DNA from: UBA6926 sp045562535
GTDB taxonomy: Bacteria; Chloroflexota; Dehalococcoidia; UBA6926
Assembly: GCA_045562535.1 (NCBI GenBank)
Contig: JBJKVP010000002.1
Span: 30,877 to 94,876 of the forward strand
Reading direction: 5' to 3'
DNA length: 64,000 bases
Shown here: positions 18,231 through 27,845 of the stretch, piece after piece
Layout: each line of letters starts with the position of its first letter
Position numbering within the stretch: the stretch's first letter is position 1
Notes under the pieces: generated by a model
Seen by the model: the letters and a program-made list of their open reading frames with translations, nothing else
Database searches by the model: none
What the model was told of the DNA's origin: nothing
Position numbers and translations under genes: made by a program

Positions 18231-18311
18231 AGCTAGAGCAGTATATGGTTTTCAGTAGATAATCGCAAGTAGTTAGGTAAATTTGCAGGTGATCTATTGG
18301 CCCTAGAATTT

Positions 18312-19034
18312 CTAAAGAGGGTGCTTTTGGGGTATCCCTGGTTTTCTAGAAAACTTTGGAGACGTCGTATTAACTTTTTTTATGAGGACAATTTTTCTCC
18401 CCGCTTTTATCTTGGGTAAGTTCAATTCATCGATTCGATCTAATTCCCCTCCAAGTAGATCGAGGCTAGTCAATGAGTCTTCAAGCTCCGTTTTTATATC
18501 TCCTTGTTTGTATGCGACCATGTGTCCACCGATTTTCAAGAACGGAAGAGATAATTCATTTAGAACAGACATACTTGAGACTCCCCTGCACAAAACGTAG
18601 TCATATTTTTCTCTGTGTTCTTCTCTATGGCTTAATATCTCTGCTCTTTCATTCTCGACGGATGTTGAGCTTGATATACCTAACATATCCAATATATGTG
18701 TTAGAAATTTAGTCTTTTTTGATTGCGATTCTACTAATGTGATTTTTGTTTTTGGATTTAATAGTTGTACAGGTATCCCAGGTATACCTGCACCACTTCC
18801 TAAATCTAATATTTTTGTTTCGATTTGAATATCAACGGTATTTACAATTGAAAGGCTATCTAAAAATAGAGTTTTCTCTATATCGATTGGAGTTTTAAGG
18901 CCTGTTAAATTAATGTTCTCATTCCATTTAAGAATAGCATCCCTGTATTGTATAAACGATGCTTTTTGGAAATCATCTAGAGAAACACCCAAATCTTCGA
19001 CGCCTTCTAAGAACTCGGATGATAAACTGCTCAT
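18312..19034 (-). CDS. rsmG: 16S rRNA (guanine-N7) methyltransferase RsmG
   Basis: SAM-dependent methyltransferase modifying G527 of 16S rRNA (E. coli numbering). 240 aa. N-terminal helix region with WNENINLTGLKTP, SAM-binding motif I ILDLGSGAGIPGIPV, motif TLVESQSKKTKFL, and CRGVSSMSVLNE. It ends with a short polar tail. It is upstream of rpmH on the same strand, near a cluster that in many genomes lies by the replication origin. Confidence 0.95.
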   Translation of the reverse strand: MSSLSSEFLEGVEDLGVSLDDFQKASFIQYRDAILKWNENINLTGLKTPIDIEKTLFLDSLSIVNTVDIQIETKILDLGSGAGIPGIPVQLLNPKTKITLVESQSKKTKFLTHILDMLGISSSTSVENERAEILSHREEHREKYDYVLCRGVSSMSVLNELSLPFLKIGGHMVAYKQGDIKTELEDSLTSLDLLGGELDRIDELNLPKIKAGRKIVLIKKVNTTSPKFSRKPGIPQKHPL

Positions 19035-19078
19035 GATTTTAGCTTAATTACTTTCTTTTTTATTTTATTAGTAAGTTA

Positions 19079-20161
19079 CTATCTTCGCTGTCTAGGAGGG
19101 TTATTTCTAGTAGTAGTAGTAGGAGTTCCCTTGTAACATCCGATGGTGTACGGGTATTCAATTGTCGCGTGATAATGGTACCCAAGTAATCCATGGGTGT
19201 GACCATGGCATTCATCTAAATCTTCGTTAGACATTTCTTTCCCCTCCTCGCCATTATACCCATAGATAGGGAATCCATCGTTAATGTACCCCACGATTCC
19301 TGAATGACCGTCATCTAAAATCTCGTTATCCAAGCGAAAAGGTATGTAATGATAATGGTAATTAGTTCTAGCCGGGTGCCCCCCAAAAATATCGACAATT
19401 TCTCTTGCAAGGGCATCTTCTCCTCGCGCGTCCGAAGCGTTATAAAGCACAACCCCATTTTTTGTGACCCCAATTGCACCAAGCGACACGCAGGTTGGGG
19501 ATGGAGCTACCGAAGGATTGGTAGTATAAGAAAAAGATCGATCCGCAGCAGCGGGTACCCCAGGATTTCCATCTATTGCAGTTAATTGTGGGTATTGTGT
19601 CATAGGCCAATCACCTATTTTTTCATCGACTGGCAGGTTATTGATTTGGATTTGGCGTTCTCCGACCAATATATTTTCTAGGTATAATCCGATACCTGGG
19701 CTAAAGGTTCCAGAAGGTAACCATAGTTTTTGGAAAAAATCCCAAGTCTTTTCAGTAAAATTGATCCAGGTAATTTTGCTTTCATTTGCCCCCGGTGCAT
19801 CTGGGTTTGGCCCTGAACATGAGTACAGATACCCTTTATCAGGAGTCGTAGTAGTAAAGTAGTCATCACCTAGAGGCAACTTACTGCAATTGGGGCCATT
19901 ATCGTCATTGCACATATCAGGTGATACTAGGAAAGGGTTAGCGCTCTGGGGTGTTACCTCGGGCTCTGCTTTCTTTACGGATGTTTCTGTAGGTGTTACT
20001 GGATTAACTGCTGTTGTTGATGATGTGGAAGTAGTTCTAGCACTTGCCGGAGTCGCTGTCGGTGTTGTGGCTACTGGAGTTTGGCTTGGGCCTCTGCTAT
20101 CACCACAACCCACTAAGAGAAGGGTTAATCCGGCTAAGAATATATATGTTAGATATCTCAT
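19079..20161 (-). CDS. YHYH-domain lipoprotein
   Basis: 360 aa. Signal MRYLTYIFLAGLTLLLVGC with a LVGC lipobox, then a Thr/Ser/Pro-rich linker to about residue 75. The mature domain carries the family motif YHYH twice (TNYHYHYIPF and LGYHYHATIEYPY), plus GIVGYINDGFPIYGYNG, typical of YHYH proteins that are exported and of unknown activity. Histidine clusters (DECHGHTHG) suggest metal binding. Ribosome site GGGGCGG. The signal sequence is nearly identical to that of the lipoprotein ending at 22702. Confidence 0.82.
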   Translation of the reverse strand: MRYLTYIFLAGLTLLLVGCGDSRGPSQTPVATTPTATPASARTTSTSSTTAVNPVTPTETSVKKAEPEVTPQSANPFLVSPDMCNDDNGPNCSKLPLGDDYFTTTTPDKGYLYSCSGPNPDAPGANESKITWINFTEKTWDFFQKLWLPSGTFSPGIGLYLENILVGERQIQINNLPVDEKIGDWPMTQYPQLTAIDGNPGVPAAADRSFSYTTNPSVAPSPTCVSLGAIGVTKNGVVLYNASDARGEDALAREIVDIFGGHPARTNYHYHYIPFRLDNEILDDGHSGIVGYINDGFPIYGYNGEEGKEMSNEDLDECHGHTHGLLGYHYHATIEYPYTIGCYKGTPTTTTRNNPPRQRR

Positions 20162-20178
20162 GCTACCGCCCCTCTAAC

Positions 20179-20227
20179 TTACTCTATTCCAAGTAGATTC
20201 TTGGTCCCTGATCTGGTCTTAAATAAT
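20179..20227 (-). pseudogene. Relic of a lipoprotein gene start
   Basis: On the minus strand this gap reads LFKTRSGTKNLLGIE then stop. It closely matches, in DNA and frame, the signal-peptide start of the neighbouring gene (21653 downward), which reads MELFKTRSGIKNLLL. About 30 of the first 35 bases agree. It lacks a start codon and ends at once, so it looks like a leftover of a duplicated or exchanged signal sequence. Confidence 0.55.
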
Positions 20228-20228
20228 A

Positions 20229-21653
20229 TCAATCACTGCTTTTAAGTTTGTAGGGATTGGGACTCGGAGGGCACTCTGGTGGACATAATGGGCTTACATC
20301 TCTGGTAGTTCCCGGAACCACGAAGTTGGCCTCCTTGTTTGCAAATGCAATACTCCAACCCCAGCCTTCTGGATCAGATATGGATATAGAGAATTCAGAC
20401 GTGTCTCCCAAAAAGTTGTAATCATGTTTCAAACTAAAGTTTTGGCCCTGCCTCAATTCGAACACCTGGCTTTCTCTAACACTATCATTTTCAAAAATCT
20501 GAATTGAAAAGGTCATTGGACCACCTATCCCAGCAACCAGCAATTGCCAATCTTCTTCAATATTGATGTTATCTAAAACGGCATCCCCCCATCCAAATTC
20601 GCTGTATAGAATCTTATCTGTTTCAAATCCTAAATCTGCAGGGTATACCATTGCCACAGAATCTAATTGTTGATCTTTAATTCCGTCATATAGAAAAACG
20701 TCAACTTCATTATCATTAAAGGGGTTTTCTTCGCCGCTGATCATCCAACCCATGGCATCAGGCAATCCCCTTCCTCGGTTCCAATCGTTTCCAAAACTCT
20801 TACTTTCCCAACCTTCTATGGGGTTACGATAAATATTTCCAAACTTCCTGACCACATCCTCTGTAAAAATAGCTGGAGCATAAACAGTACGAGGCTGTTT
20901 AATGAACGAAAATGCTATGTGCGGAGAACCGGATTTACTGCCTACCATTTCATCAAATGATGGAACATACATGTAGCCCAAGATATCTCCTTTTTTGACA
21001 AATTGACCATTATCAACAACTACAAATTGTTTATAAAAGTCTTTTGGCTTCCCAACAAGCTCAGGGATCATATATGGCTCCATCTGGTACATAAACTCTA
21101 TGGACTTGCCGTTATGTGTAGCGACTCTCAAAGTAAATCCATATGCAACATGCCACCAAGGAGGTGTGGAATTTGAATGGTCTACTACATTATTAAACCA
21201 TGATTCACCCATATTTATGTAACCATCTGCAACTGCATAAATAGCAGGGAAATCGCTAGGGGCTTGGGCATTTCTCCATCTGGAGTCGCTGCTTGAAAAA
21301 TATATCTGCGCATCGTTGTGCGGCCGAGGACTGCGTGCACCTACATATGGATGGCCCGCGATAATATCTTCAAAATCAACAAAAAATCTGTCACTTTTAT
21401 TTGTCGCAAAATAACTTATATCAGGCAATGTTTGTGGACTCTGAGCGCCTCGCTGTTCCTCATGTTCGTCATCATCGTCATCATGTTTTTGATATTGGTC
21501 TTCTCCTGTAGCTGAAGGAGCAGGATTATTTTCATTAGATGTATCGACTACAGATTCAGTGTTAGATTCAACTGCACAAGCGGGGATAAGGAAAAGAAGT
21601 CCAATTACCAATAATAAATTCTTTATCCCTGATCTTGTCTTAAATAATTCCAT
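20229..21653 (-). CDS. Lipoprotein with degenerate M23/LytM-like domain
   Basis: 474 aa from ATG 21653 (GTG 21659 and 21662 are also open). Signal peptide with a IPAC lipobox, then a His/Asp/Glu-rich stretch (HDDDDDEHEEQ). The central part resembles the beta barrel of M23 peptidases (AIYAVADGYINMG, FVVVDNGQFVKKGDILGYM, SPHIAFSF), but the zinc HxxxD and HxH ligands are not clearly kept, so it is probably not an active peptidase. The C-terminal 150 residues look like a beta-sandwich. Neighbouring lipoprotein 22702-24081 shares the general plan. Precise role unknown. Confidence 0.65.
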   Translation of the reverse strand: MELFKTRSGIKNLLLVIGLLFLIPACAVESNTESVVDTSNENNPAPSATGEDQYQKHDDDDDEHEEQRGAQSPQTLPDISYFATNKSDRFFVDFEDIIAGHPYVGARSPRPHNDAQIYFSSSDSRWRNAQAPSDFPAIYAVADGYINMGESWFNNVVDHSNSTPPWWHVAYGFTLRVATHNGKSIEFMYQMEPYMIPELVGKPKDFYKQFVVVDNGQFVKKGDILGYMYVPSFDEMVGSKSGSPHIAFSFIKQPRTVYAPAIFTEDVVRKFGNIYRNPIEGWESKSFGNDWNRGRGLPDAMGWMISGEENPFNDNEVDVFLYDGIKDQQLDSVAMVYPADLGFETDKILYSEFGWGDAVLDNINIEEDWQLLVAGIGGPMTFSIQIFENDSVRESQVFELRQGQNFSLKHDYNFLGDTSEFSISISDPEGWGWSIAFANKEANFVVPGTTRDVSPLCPPECPPSPNPYKLKSSD

Positions 21654-21735
21654 TTTCACCACTTTTTGTACAACTTTAATTTATAGAAAAAACATACCTG
21701 TAAATCCAATTATTCTAGATTTCATATTTGAACTA

Positions 21736-22254
21736 TTAACGTGCAAACGGTTTTCCTTGTAGCCCCTTTAAGAATCTAACTTCACCTAGATGAAAGTAGC
21801 CGTGCCCCACGATAATACTTTGAATTTGCCGTCCAACTGTTTGGCGAGGATTATCAGGATTTAGAGGGCGATCGTAATCCTCTTCTTTAAACTTCCCGAT
21901 CCCTTCCCAGACAGCTGCTGAAACTTGTTCTACATAAGATGTTAACAATTCATAATCCGGGGCGAGTGTTTCCACTTCGTCGGGCGTGAACCCTGTTCCA
22001 GAATCCTTTTCTGTAAGACCAAATTTTGTATACCATTCCTCTTGTATCCAGAGTGGTTCTGTTCCAGTAGGCGTGGAAACGCTATGCCATACATTATCTT
22101 GTACTCTTGCGAAATGCCAAAGAAGAAATGTAATGTGGTTGGCTTCAGGGGTTGGCCGAAATAACATTTGCTCCGGCGTCAGATCTTCTGTTTCAATAAC
22201 GAAACTTCGGTTTATCTCATTTACTGCCATTTGAATGAATCTTGATGTGTCCAT
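21736..22254 (-). CDS. DinB-like four-helix protein
   Basis: 172 aa, DinB/YfiT-like putative metalloenzyme fold. N-terminal helix ending in the ligand region FLLWHFARVQDNVWHSV and C-terminal HGYFHLGEVRFLKGLQGKPF, where the histidines of the family metal site lie. Members include mycothiol- or bacillithiol-dependent transferases, but many have no known reaction. Ends at 21736, 83 bases upstream of the lipoprotein start at 21653. Confidence 0.82.
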   Translation of the reverse strand: MDTSRFIQMAVNEINRSFVIETEDLTPEQMLFRPTPEANHITFLLWHFARVQDNVWHSVSTPTGTEPLWIQEEWYTKFGLTEKDSGTGFTPDEVETLAPDYELLTSYVEQVSAAVWEGIGKFKEEDYDRPLNPDNPRQTVGRQIQSIIVGHGYFHLGEVRFLKGLQGKPFAR

Positions 22255-22282
22255 AATTATTAATCCTTATCAATATCTATCA

Positions 22283-22645
22283 TTATTTTTTAATATGATT
22301 GTGAATTACAAATATAATTGTAAATGGAAAACTCCAAAAAGCTCCACCTGCTAACCCCAATAAAGCATAAGATATAAATGGTTCGGAGCCTGAAGCCCCG
22401 AAGGAAGCACCTAGTATTGGAATTAGAAAGGTTAAATTACCAATAGCTATAAATGTCATTAATCTTAGCTTGAATATTTTGGCAAATATAATAGCCGTCA
22501 ATGATGGGATAAATAATGTCAAAAGAAATTCCCAAAATTCAAATAGATTATCCTGGCTAAGGAAATTGTTGGCTAATATAAACAAAATTGATACAAATGA
22601 ACCTAATAACGAAGAATAGAGGGTAAATTTAAGGTGATTTAACAC
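22283..22645 (-). CDS. Small integral membrane protein, unknown
   Basis: 120 aa with about four hydrophobic segments (roughly 8-28, 38-58, 62-84, 90-114) and a basic end (HNHIKK). GTG start with no good ribosome site. I recognise no family. It sits between a DinB-like gene and a lipoprotein gene, all on the same strand. Confidence 0.55.
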   Translation of the reverse strand: MLNHLKFTLYSSLLGSFVSILFILANNFLSQDNLFEFWEFLLTLFIPSLTAIIFAKIFKLRLMTFIAIGNLTFLIPILGASFGASGSEPFISYALLGLAGGAFWSFPFTIIFVIHNHIKK

Positions 22646-22701
22646 AAGGGCACGCTATTGTGATTGCAGTAGAACAGAAATACCTCGGCAGAAGGTAACG
22701 T

Positions 22702-24081
22702 TCATTCGGCTTTTACGGCTATAATTTGCCAGGTAATATCTTCATTGGTTTCCACGGACACTTCAATTTGGCCTGCATCCAGTTTGCCGCTTTCGTACAT
22801 GGTAACTCCATTCCCTAAAGGCCTAGAATAGATGTTTCGTTTGTCCCCTACTAAAACTTTGATTGGTCCTCCAGCGGAGGCGATAACTAAGAGATACGAT
22901 TGATCAGCATCAAACTTTGAAAGCACATGACTGCCAGAAGACTCAAAGGAAGCGATAATATCTCGACCAGAAGCAAGTGACTGGAATCCAGGGAGTGTAT
23001 CTGAAACCTCTGTCTTCGAGGAAGATCCATTGGACTCAGAGGACGTCGTTTCAATATTCGAAGGTGAACCTTGGAGTCTGACATAAACTTCAGGGTCATC
23101 AGTATTTCCACGATTAGCAAAGTTTTCACCCTCGCAAACTAGCAGATTTCTAGCACGCTCCTTCGCAGTTATTATAAAATCTGACTTCGATACATTGGCA
23201 ATTTTTTGGTATTCGCTAAATAAATCATCGGTCATAAACTCAAAAATTGAGTGGAGTTGGACTGTTGCACTGCATCCTGGTGACTTAGCAGCTCTACCTT
23301 GCCGTGAATCGGCGGAGTTGCAACCAGAGGGAATACCGGACCCATTTAAGTGCCTCTTAACTATAATTTCCGCTAGCCCATACCCGATGAGATCACCAGC
23401 TTTAACGCGGTACCCTTCTGCGGCTGGCCTAGAAACTCCCATCATCATCTTCTGACCGTTAGTTGGAGCCACCTTCTCGATGATTTCATCAATTGGGTTA
23501 ACATGCATATGGGTAATCCATACGTTTGGAGCATTATCCGGGCGTATATATATATTCCAGTCGCGATAATCAGCGGGTGGCTCCTTCCCAGTTTGTTCCC
23601 GATACTCAATCTTCCAGTCATCTGAATGACCACCAGAAGGTTCAGACAAGTAAAGAACAACGCCATCAACGGGTGAATAAATAGGCTGTGTGAACCGAGT
23701 ACCAAAGAAGTCGATTGCAACAAAGTAGTGCTTCATCGAGCAACACCCCTCAAAGGAATCTGAGAAATCGTGACCAGCGGATGACCGGAACTTAGAGACG
23801 TAGGCTGTATCACTAATCTTTACATGTGAAGCTGTGATGAACTTAGGAAGTTCAACGTCTGCCCAGGATTCTAAGTTTTTGACCAGCCCTCCAAGTCCAA
23901 ATTCATCACTAGGTTTAATAACAGTAGCTGTAGCTGGTAAAGGTGTAGCAGTATTTACAATCTCAGTTGTCTCTTTTATCGCGCTTACTTCGTCAGTAGC
24001 ATCAATATCTTTTGTACTAACTCCACAAGCTACTACTAGGAGCATCAATCCTGCTAAGAATATATATGTTAGATATTTCAT
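22702..24081 (-). CDS. Lipoprotein with M23 peptidase-like domain
   Basis: 459 aa. Signal MKYLTYIFLAGLMLLVVAC with a VVAC lipobox. The central domain has the LytM/M23 layout: SMKHYFVAIDFFG (His and Asp of an HxxxD-like pair), QPIYSPVDGVVLYL, NVWITHMHVNP (an HxH) and YRVKAGDLIGYG, so zinc binding is plausible although the first motif has non-standard spacing. A Ser/Thr-rich linker leads to a C-terminal beta-rich region. The spacing and flanks differ from true endopeptidases, so activity is open. Confidence 0.65.
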   Translation of the reverse strand: MKYLTYIFLAGLMLLVVACGVSTKDIDATDEVSAIKETTEIVNTATPLPATATVIKPSDEFGLGGLVKNLESWADVELPKFITASHVKISDTAYVSKFRSSAGHDFSDSFEGCCSMKHYFVAIDFFGTRFTQPIYSPVDGVVLYLSEPSGGHSDDWKIEYREQTGKEPPADYRDWNIYIRPDNAPNVWITHMHVNPIDEIIEKVAPTNGQKMMMGVSRPAAEGYRVKAGDLIGYGLAEIIVKRHLNGSGIPSGCNSADSRQGRAAKSPGCSATVQLHSIFEFMTDDLFSEYQKIANVSKSDFIITAKERARNLLVCEGENFANRGNTDDPEVYVRLQGSPSNIETTSSESNGSSSKTEVSDTLPGFQSLASGRDIIASFESSGSHVLSKFDADQSYLLVIASAGGPIKVLVGDKRNIYSRPLGNGVTMYESGKLDAGQIEVSVETNEDITWQIIAVKAE

Positions 24082-24321
24082 TATTACCTACTATGATGTC
24101 ACTTTATAAATACAGGTGGCAAGAGTATAAGATATTTTTCTTCGATTGTGTTTTGCCTACCGGCGTCCAATACAATTATTTTTGATTAAAAACGTTGAGA
24201 ATAACGTTGATATTAAGAAGAAGAGTATTAAAGGGTTTACAGCGGGTAAAAATAGGTTTAGATATTCGATGTCGAATTTATCTCTCCAAAACTATACAGA
24301 ATAATCGCAGGCAGTAGGGGA

Positions 24322-24398
24322 TGGTGGGCGATACTGGATTCGAACCAGTGACCTCTGCGATGTCACCGCAGCGCTCTAACCAACTGAGCTAACCGCCC
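24322..24398 (-). tRNA. tRNA-Val (GAC)
   Basis: Cloverleaf on the minus strand: acceptor GGGCGGT/ATCGCCC, D arm TAGCTCAGTTGGTTAGAG, anticodon stem CTGCG/CGCAG with loop GTGACAT (anticodon GAC), T arm with GGTTCGAATCC. Discriminator A and CCA are encoded (24322-24324). Confidence 0.96.
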
Positions 24399-24432
24399 TA
24401 AATTTTAAACATATAACTTTTGGAATGTTGTG

Positions 24433-25341
24433 CTACAACCCTGGTTTATAACCACTGTTATTGTAAATGAATTCTGAGTCTAACGTATAGAGGTCTTCAA
24501 AATGGGTACTTGGATTATTGATGATAAATTGTGTGACTATTTTATAACCCAGGTACTGGCCTGCCCAATCAGGCAATGTTGGCGTTGATCCTGCAAGAAA
24601 AGATCTTATTATCATTGGATCCTCTGAATGAAGTAATTCAGCCATTGCTTCCCATACGAGGGTTTCTTGTTGAATAGGTAAAGGGTGAATCCAATTTGGC
24701 GTGAAAGAGGGTTGAATTGAGGTAGCAAAGGCATCTGATATACCTTCGTTTAATACTGCGTCTAGTAATGTGTCAGGTCTTCCTGTTTTACCACTGATCA
24801 TTTTCCCGTCGACAAAATGCTTTTCCACATAACTGTTTTGGCATAAATGAGAATATTCGTGAGCGACGGCAAAAGAGAGAGAGTCTTTCCATTGATGCTG
24901 TGGCCAAAAGAATAGGAGACTGATTTTGTTACCAAGGCTCACTCCTATGGCATTTTGCATTGCCTGGGTCAAAGTTTCATTGTTACCGTCTCCTAGTATT
25001 AAGACGATTCTTGGATTGATATTGGTTAATTTAACCGTATCCATACATTTTACTAGCACTTGATTCACCAGTTGTTTTGTTTTTGAATTTTCCGCTAAAT
25101 TGACCATCTCTGGTAATTTTTCGAGTTCACTCTCTGTAGTTTGGCTTAAAACCCATGATTCAGCTATTTTCGTTAGAGACGAATCTATATTTGCTAGGAC
25201 GCTTCTCATATACGTTCGTAGCTGTTCTTGGAAATAAGCTGATGAATTTGTAGATTGCTTTGACAAAGCTTGCTCGGCGAAATACCCCATTAATTTATAT
25301 GCTTCGATAATTGTGAAGGAAGGGGACTTGATGTTGCTCAT
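24433..25341 (-). CDS. DUF2268 putative zinc metalloprotease
   Basis: 302 aa, no signal peptide. Zinc motif HEYSH within SFAVAHEYSHLCQ, and downstream Glu in LLDAVLNEGISDAFA, the arrangement of DUF2268 predicted Zn-dependent proteases. A helical N-terminal half of about 100 residues comes first. It lies 35 bases upstream of tRNA-Val and 28 bases after the CoA transferase gene on the same strand, possibly one transcript. Substrate unknown. Confidence 0.78.
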   Translation of the reverse strand: MSNIKSPSFTIIEAYKLMGYFAEQALSKQSTNSSAYFQEQLRTYMRSVLANIDSSLTKIAESWVLSQTTESELEKLPEMVNLAENSKTKQLVNQVLVKCMDTVKLTNINPRIVLILGDGNNETLTQAMQNAIGVSLGNKISLLFFWPQHQWKDSLSFAVAHEYSHLCQNSYVEKHFVDGKMISGKTGRPDTLLDAVLNEGISDAFATSIQPSFTPNWIHPLPIQQETLVWEAMAELLHSEDPMIIRSFLAGSTPTLPDWAGQYLGYKIVTQFIINNPSTHFEDLYTLDSEFIYNNSGYKPGL

Positions 25342-25369
25342 ATTAGTAGTTAAATATCTAGATTGGTGA

Positions 25370-27772
25370 TTAACTCAGCGCACCAGTTTCACGCAATCTT
25401 TGGATATCCTCTTTATTTAGGTTTAGAGTGTTTTTTAAAATCTCTTCGGTATGTTGCCCTGGAGTTGGAGCAGGGTTAAATGTTCCTTTTCCTAATCCGC
25501 TAATCTTTAGCGTAAGTCCCGGGTGCTCTATGAGGCCAGGCATTGGGTGATCAATTTCTACTATATAGTCGCGAGCCCGTAATTGAGGATTGTTAAACAG
25601 GTCTTCTCCGTTGGAAACAACTCCTGCCGGGATGCCGCTTAATTGACACTTGTGCATTATCTCATCAGGAGTAAACTCTCTGGTCCAGTCTGATATTTTT
25701 TCATCGATAAGGATTTTTTGGGCCTCACGCTTATTTTTCGAAGCGAAATTAGCGTCATCTACCCATATTTCCATGTTGATTAAAGAACTTAGAGAAGCCC
25801 AAGATTTGTCGTTAGGGCATGATATGGCTATCCAACGGTCTTCGCCTTTGCAGGGATAAATACCTTGAGGTATCGCGTTTGGATTGCTATTCCCCCAGGC
25901 AGCTGCACCCGCATCAGATAATTGGTTTTCGAGAGTGGCTATCCCAATGGTATTTGCAGCCGATTTGAACTGAGCGATTTCTATGTGCTGACCTACCCCA
26001 GTTTTATCCCTATGATATAAAGCTGCAAGAACACTTAATGGTAGATTACTGGCCGTTATAAAATCTGGATAGGCATTCTTGCCCCGTGATGACCATTCGG
26101 CATTCTCATGTGCCCATAAATATCCTAAACCAGTGAAGGCAGTTATCGATTGCCCTACAGCTACATATTTGCTCATAGGTCCCTGTGATCCGAAACCAGG
26201 GCAACTAACCATTATGATATCCTTTTTTATTTTTTTAAGATCAGTATATGAGAGGTTGAATTTTTCCATTGCACCTGGCGCGTTATTTTCCACTACCACA
26301 TCAGAAACTTTTACAAGATCTTTAAATATGGACTGGCCTTCTTTTGTGTGTAAATCTAATGTAATAGATTTTTTGTTTCGGTTAATCTCGCCATAAGTTG
26401 AGTTAGTATTTAGCCAAGCTGAGGGGTTTATAGATTTGTCAAAAACACGGCCATCAGAAAATTGAGTTGACTCGACCTTTATTACTTCTGCCCCAAAATC
26501 AGCTAGATATCGTGTGCCGAAAGGTGCTGCCCAAACTCTTTCAAAAGCTAGTATACGTATTCCGTGTAAAGGAAAATTTTGGGATTTTTGTTTATTCGTT
26601 TTAGAAATTTTATTGGGTTTGAAGGATTTGATTTCATCCAGTATTTCTTGGCTATGCTGACCTAATAAAGGCGCAGGAGAGGAAATTTTCCAGGGAGTTT
26701 CAGAATAAGTTGCAGGAGCTCCAGGTGCCTGATATTCACCGACGACAGGGTGTATAACTTTTGTAAGGTATTCATTTACTTGAGTATGGGGATGCTTGTC
26801 AAAATCGGAAGGAGAATGCGCTGGAGATACTGTGACCTTACGTTTCTCACCTTGGTCAAGGAAGTCTTTTGTCGAGAAGGTACTTATGAACTGCTTAGCT
26901 TTTTCTACAATCATCAACCCGTCAGCATCTCGAACCTGGAGAATTCTATATTTGGGGTCGTTTAATTGTTCATCACCAGTCCATTTTGCAAACTCAATCC
27001 ATTGGCGCTCGGTAGTTAACGCTAATTGCACCCAACCATCTTTAGTTTGGTAATATTGAGTGGGACCATTTCCACCTTCAGAACCTCGTCTTTTTGTATT
27101 CACTTGTTGACTAGAATAACGAACAAAATTCAAATAGAAATTTGCTAACACTTCAAATCTAGATACATCAATTTTCTGTGCCTCGCCTGTAGTATTTCTT
27201 TGTCTTAGAGCTATTAATATCCCAAATGCTGCGTGAAGGGCAGCCATTTGGTATCCTTGGTATCGAGGCATATTAATAGGTGGCCCTTCTAGGTTTCCTT
27301 CTCCTAGTACCAAACCAGATAGAGCAGTTAGCGTTATATCTGTTCCTATGAATTCTTTGTAAGGCCCGGATTGCCCAAAGGGAGACAAAGAGGCTAGTAT
27401 TATCTCTGGATTAACCTTTTTCATTTCTTCAAAGCCGAGGTTAATCGAATCTAGGTAACCGGGATCGAAACTCTCGATAACTATATCTATCGTCTGTAAG
27501 ATATCAAGTAGCGTTTCCCTTCCTGATTTCGTTTCAAGATCGATACATATACTACGTTTATTTGTGTTGAAATGAAGAAAATAGATGCTTCTTTCTGGGT
27601 CTTGGGATTGAGAGGCAAATGGTTCATAATATCTGGAAGGAGTTCCAGAAGAGGGCTCTACCAGTATTACATCTGCGCCGAGATCGCCGAATAATCGTCC
27701 ACAAGGTTGCCCAGCAGGGCCAGATAGCTCGAGAATTCGTAAGCCTGAAAGTGCCCCTAATGTTCCACTCAT
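25370..27772 (-). CDS. Fused double CaiB/BaiF (family III) CoA transferase
   Basis: 800 aa, about twice the usual 400. Residues 1-380 and 400-800 are each a full family III CoA transferase (LRILELSGPAGQPCGRLFGDLGADVI and IRILAFERVWAAPFGTRYLADFGAEVI openings). These enzymes move CoA between carboxylic acids through an aspartyl-CoA thioester. In the second half the catalytic Asp is kept as Asp570 (YPDFITASNLPLSVLAAL); in the first half the aligned residue is Tyr174, so that half is probably inactive. Linked by a Lys/Asn-rich stretch near 385-400. ATG start; no strong ribosome site. Substrate unknown. Confidence 0.88.
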   Translation of the reverse strand: MSGTLGALSGLRILELSGPAGQPCGRLFGDLGADVILVEPSSGTPSRYYEPFASQSQDPERSIYFLHFNTNKRSICIDLETKSGRETLLDILQTIDIVIESFDPGYLDSINLGFEEMKKVNPEIILASLSPFGQSGPYKEFIGTDITLTALSGLVLGEGNLEGPPINMPRYQGYQMAALHAAFGILIALRQRNTTGEAQKIDVSRFEVLANFYLNFVRYSSQQVNTKRRGSEGGNGPTQYYQTKDGWVQLALTTERQWIEFAKWTGDEQLNDPKYRILQVRDADGLMIVEKAKQFISTFSTKDFLDQGEKRKVTVSPAHSPSDFDKHPHTQVNEYLTKVIHPVVGEYQAPGAPATYSETPWKISSPAPLLGQHSQEILDEIKSFKPNKISKTNKQKSQNFPLHGIRILAFERVWAAPFGTRYLADFGAEVIKVESTQFSDGRVFDKSINPSAWLNTNSTYGEINRNKKSITLDLHTKEGQSIFKDLVKVSDVVVENNAPGAMEKFNLSYTDLKKIKKDIIMVSCPGFGSQGPMSKYVAVGQSITAFTGLGYLWAHENAEWSSRGKNAYPDFITASNLPLSVLAALYHRDKTGVGQHIEIAQFKSAANTIGIATLENQLSDAGAAAWGNSNPNAIPQGIYPCKGEDRWIAISCPNDKSWASLSSLINMEIWVDDANFASKNKREAQKILIDEKISDWTREFTPDEIMHKCQLSGIPAGVVSNGEDLFNNPQLRARDYIVEIDHPMPGLIEHPGLTLKISGLGKGTFNPAPTPGQHTEEILKNTLNLNKEDIQRLRETGALS

Positions 27773-27845
27773 TGTAAGTTCATTTCACCTATTTGGTAGG
27801 AATTCCTATAAATCTTATATGATCAAATGATTGATTGCTAACAAT

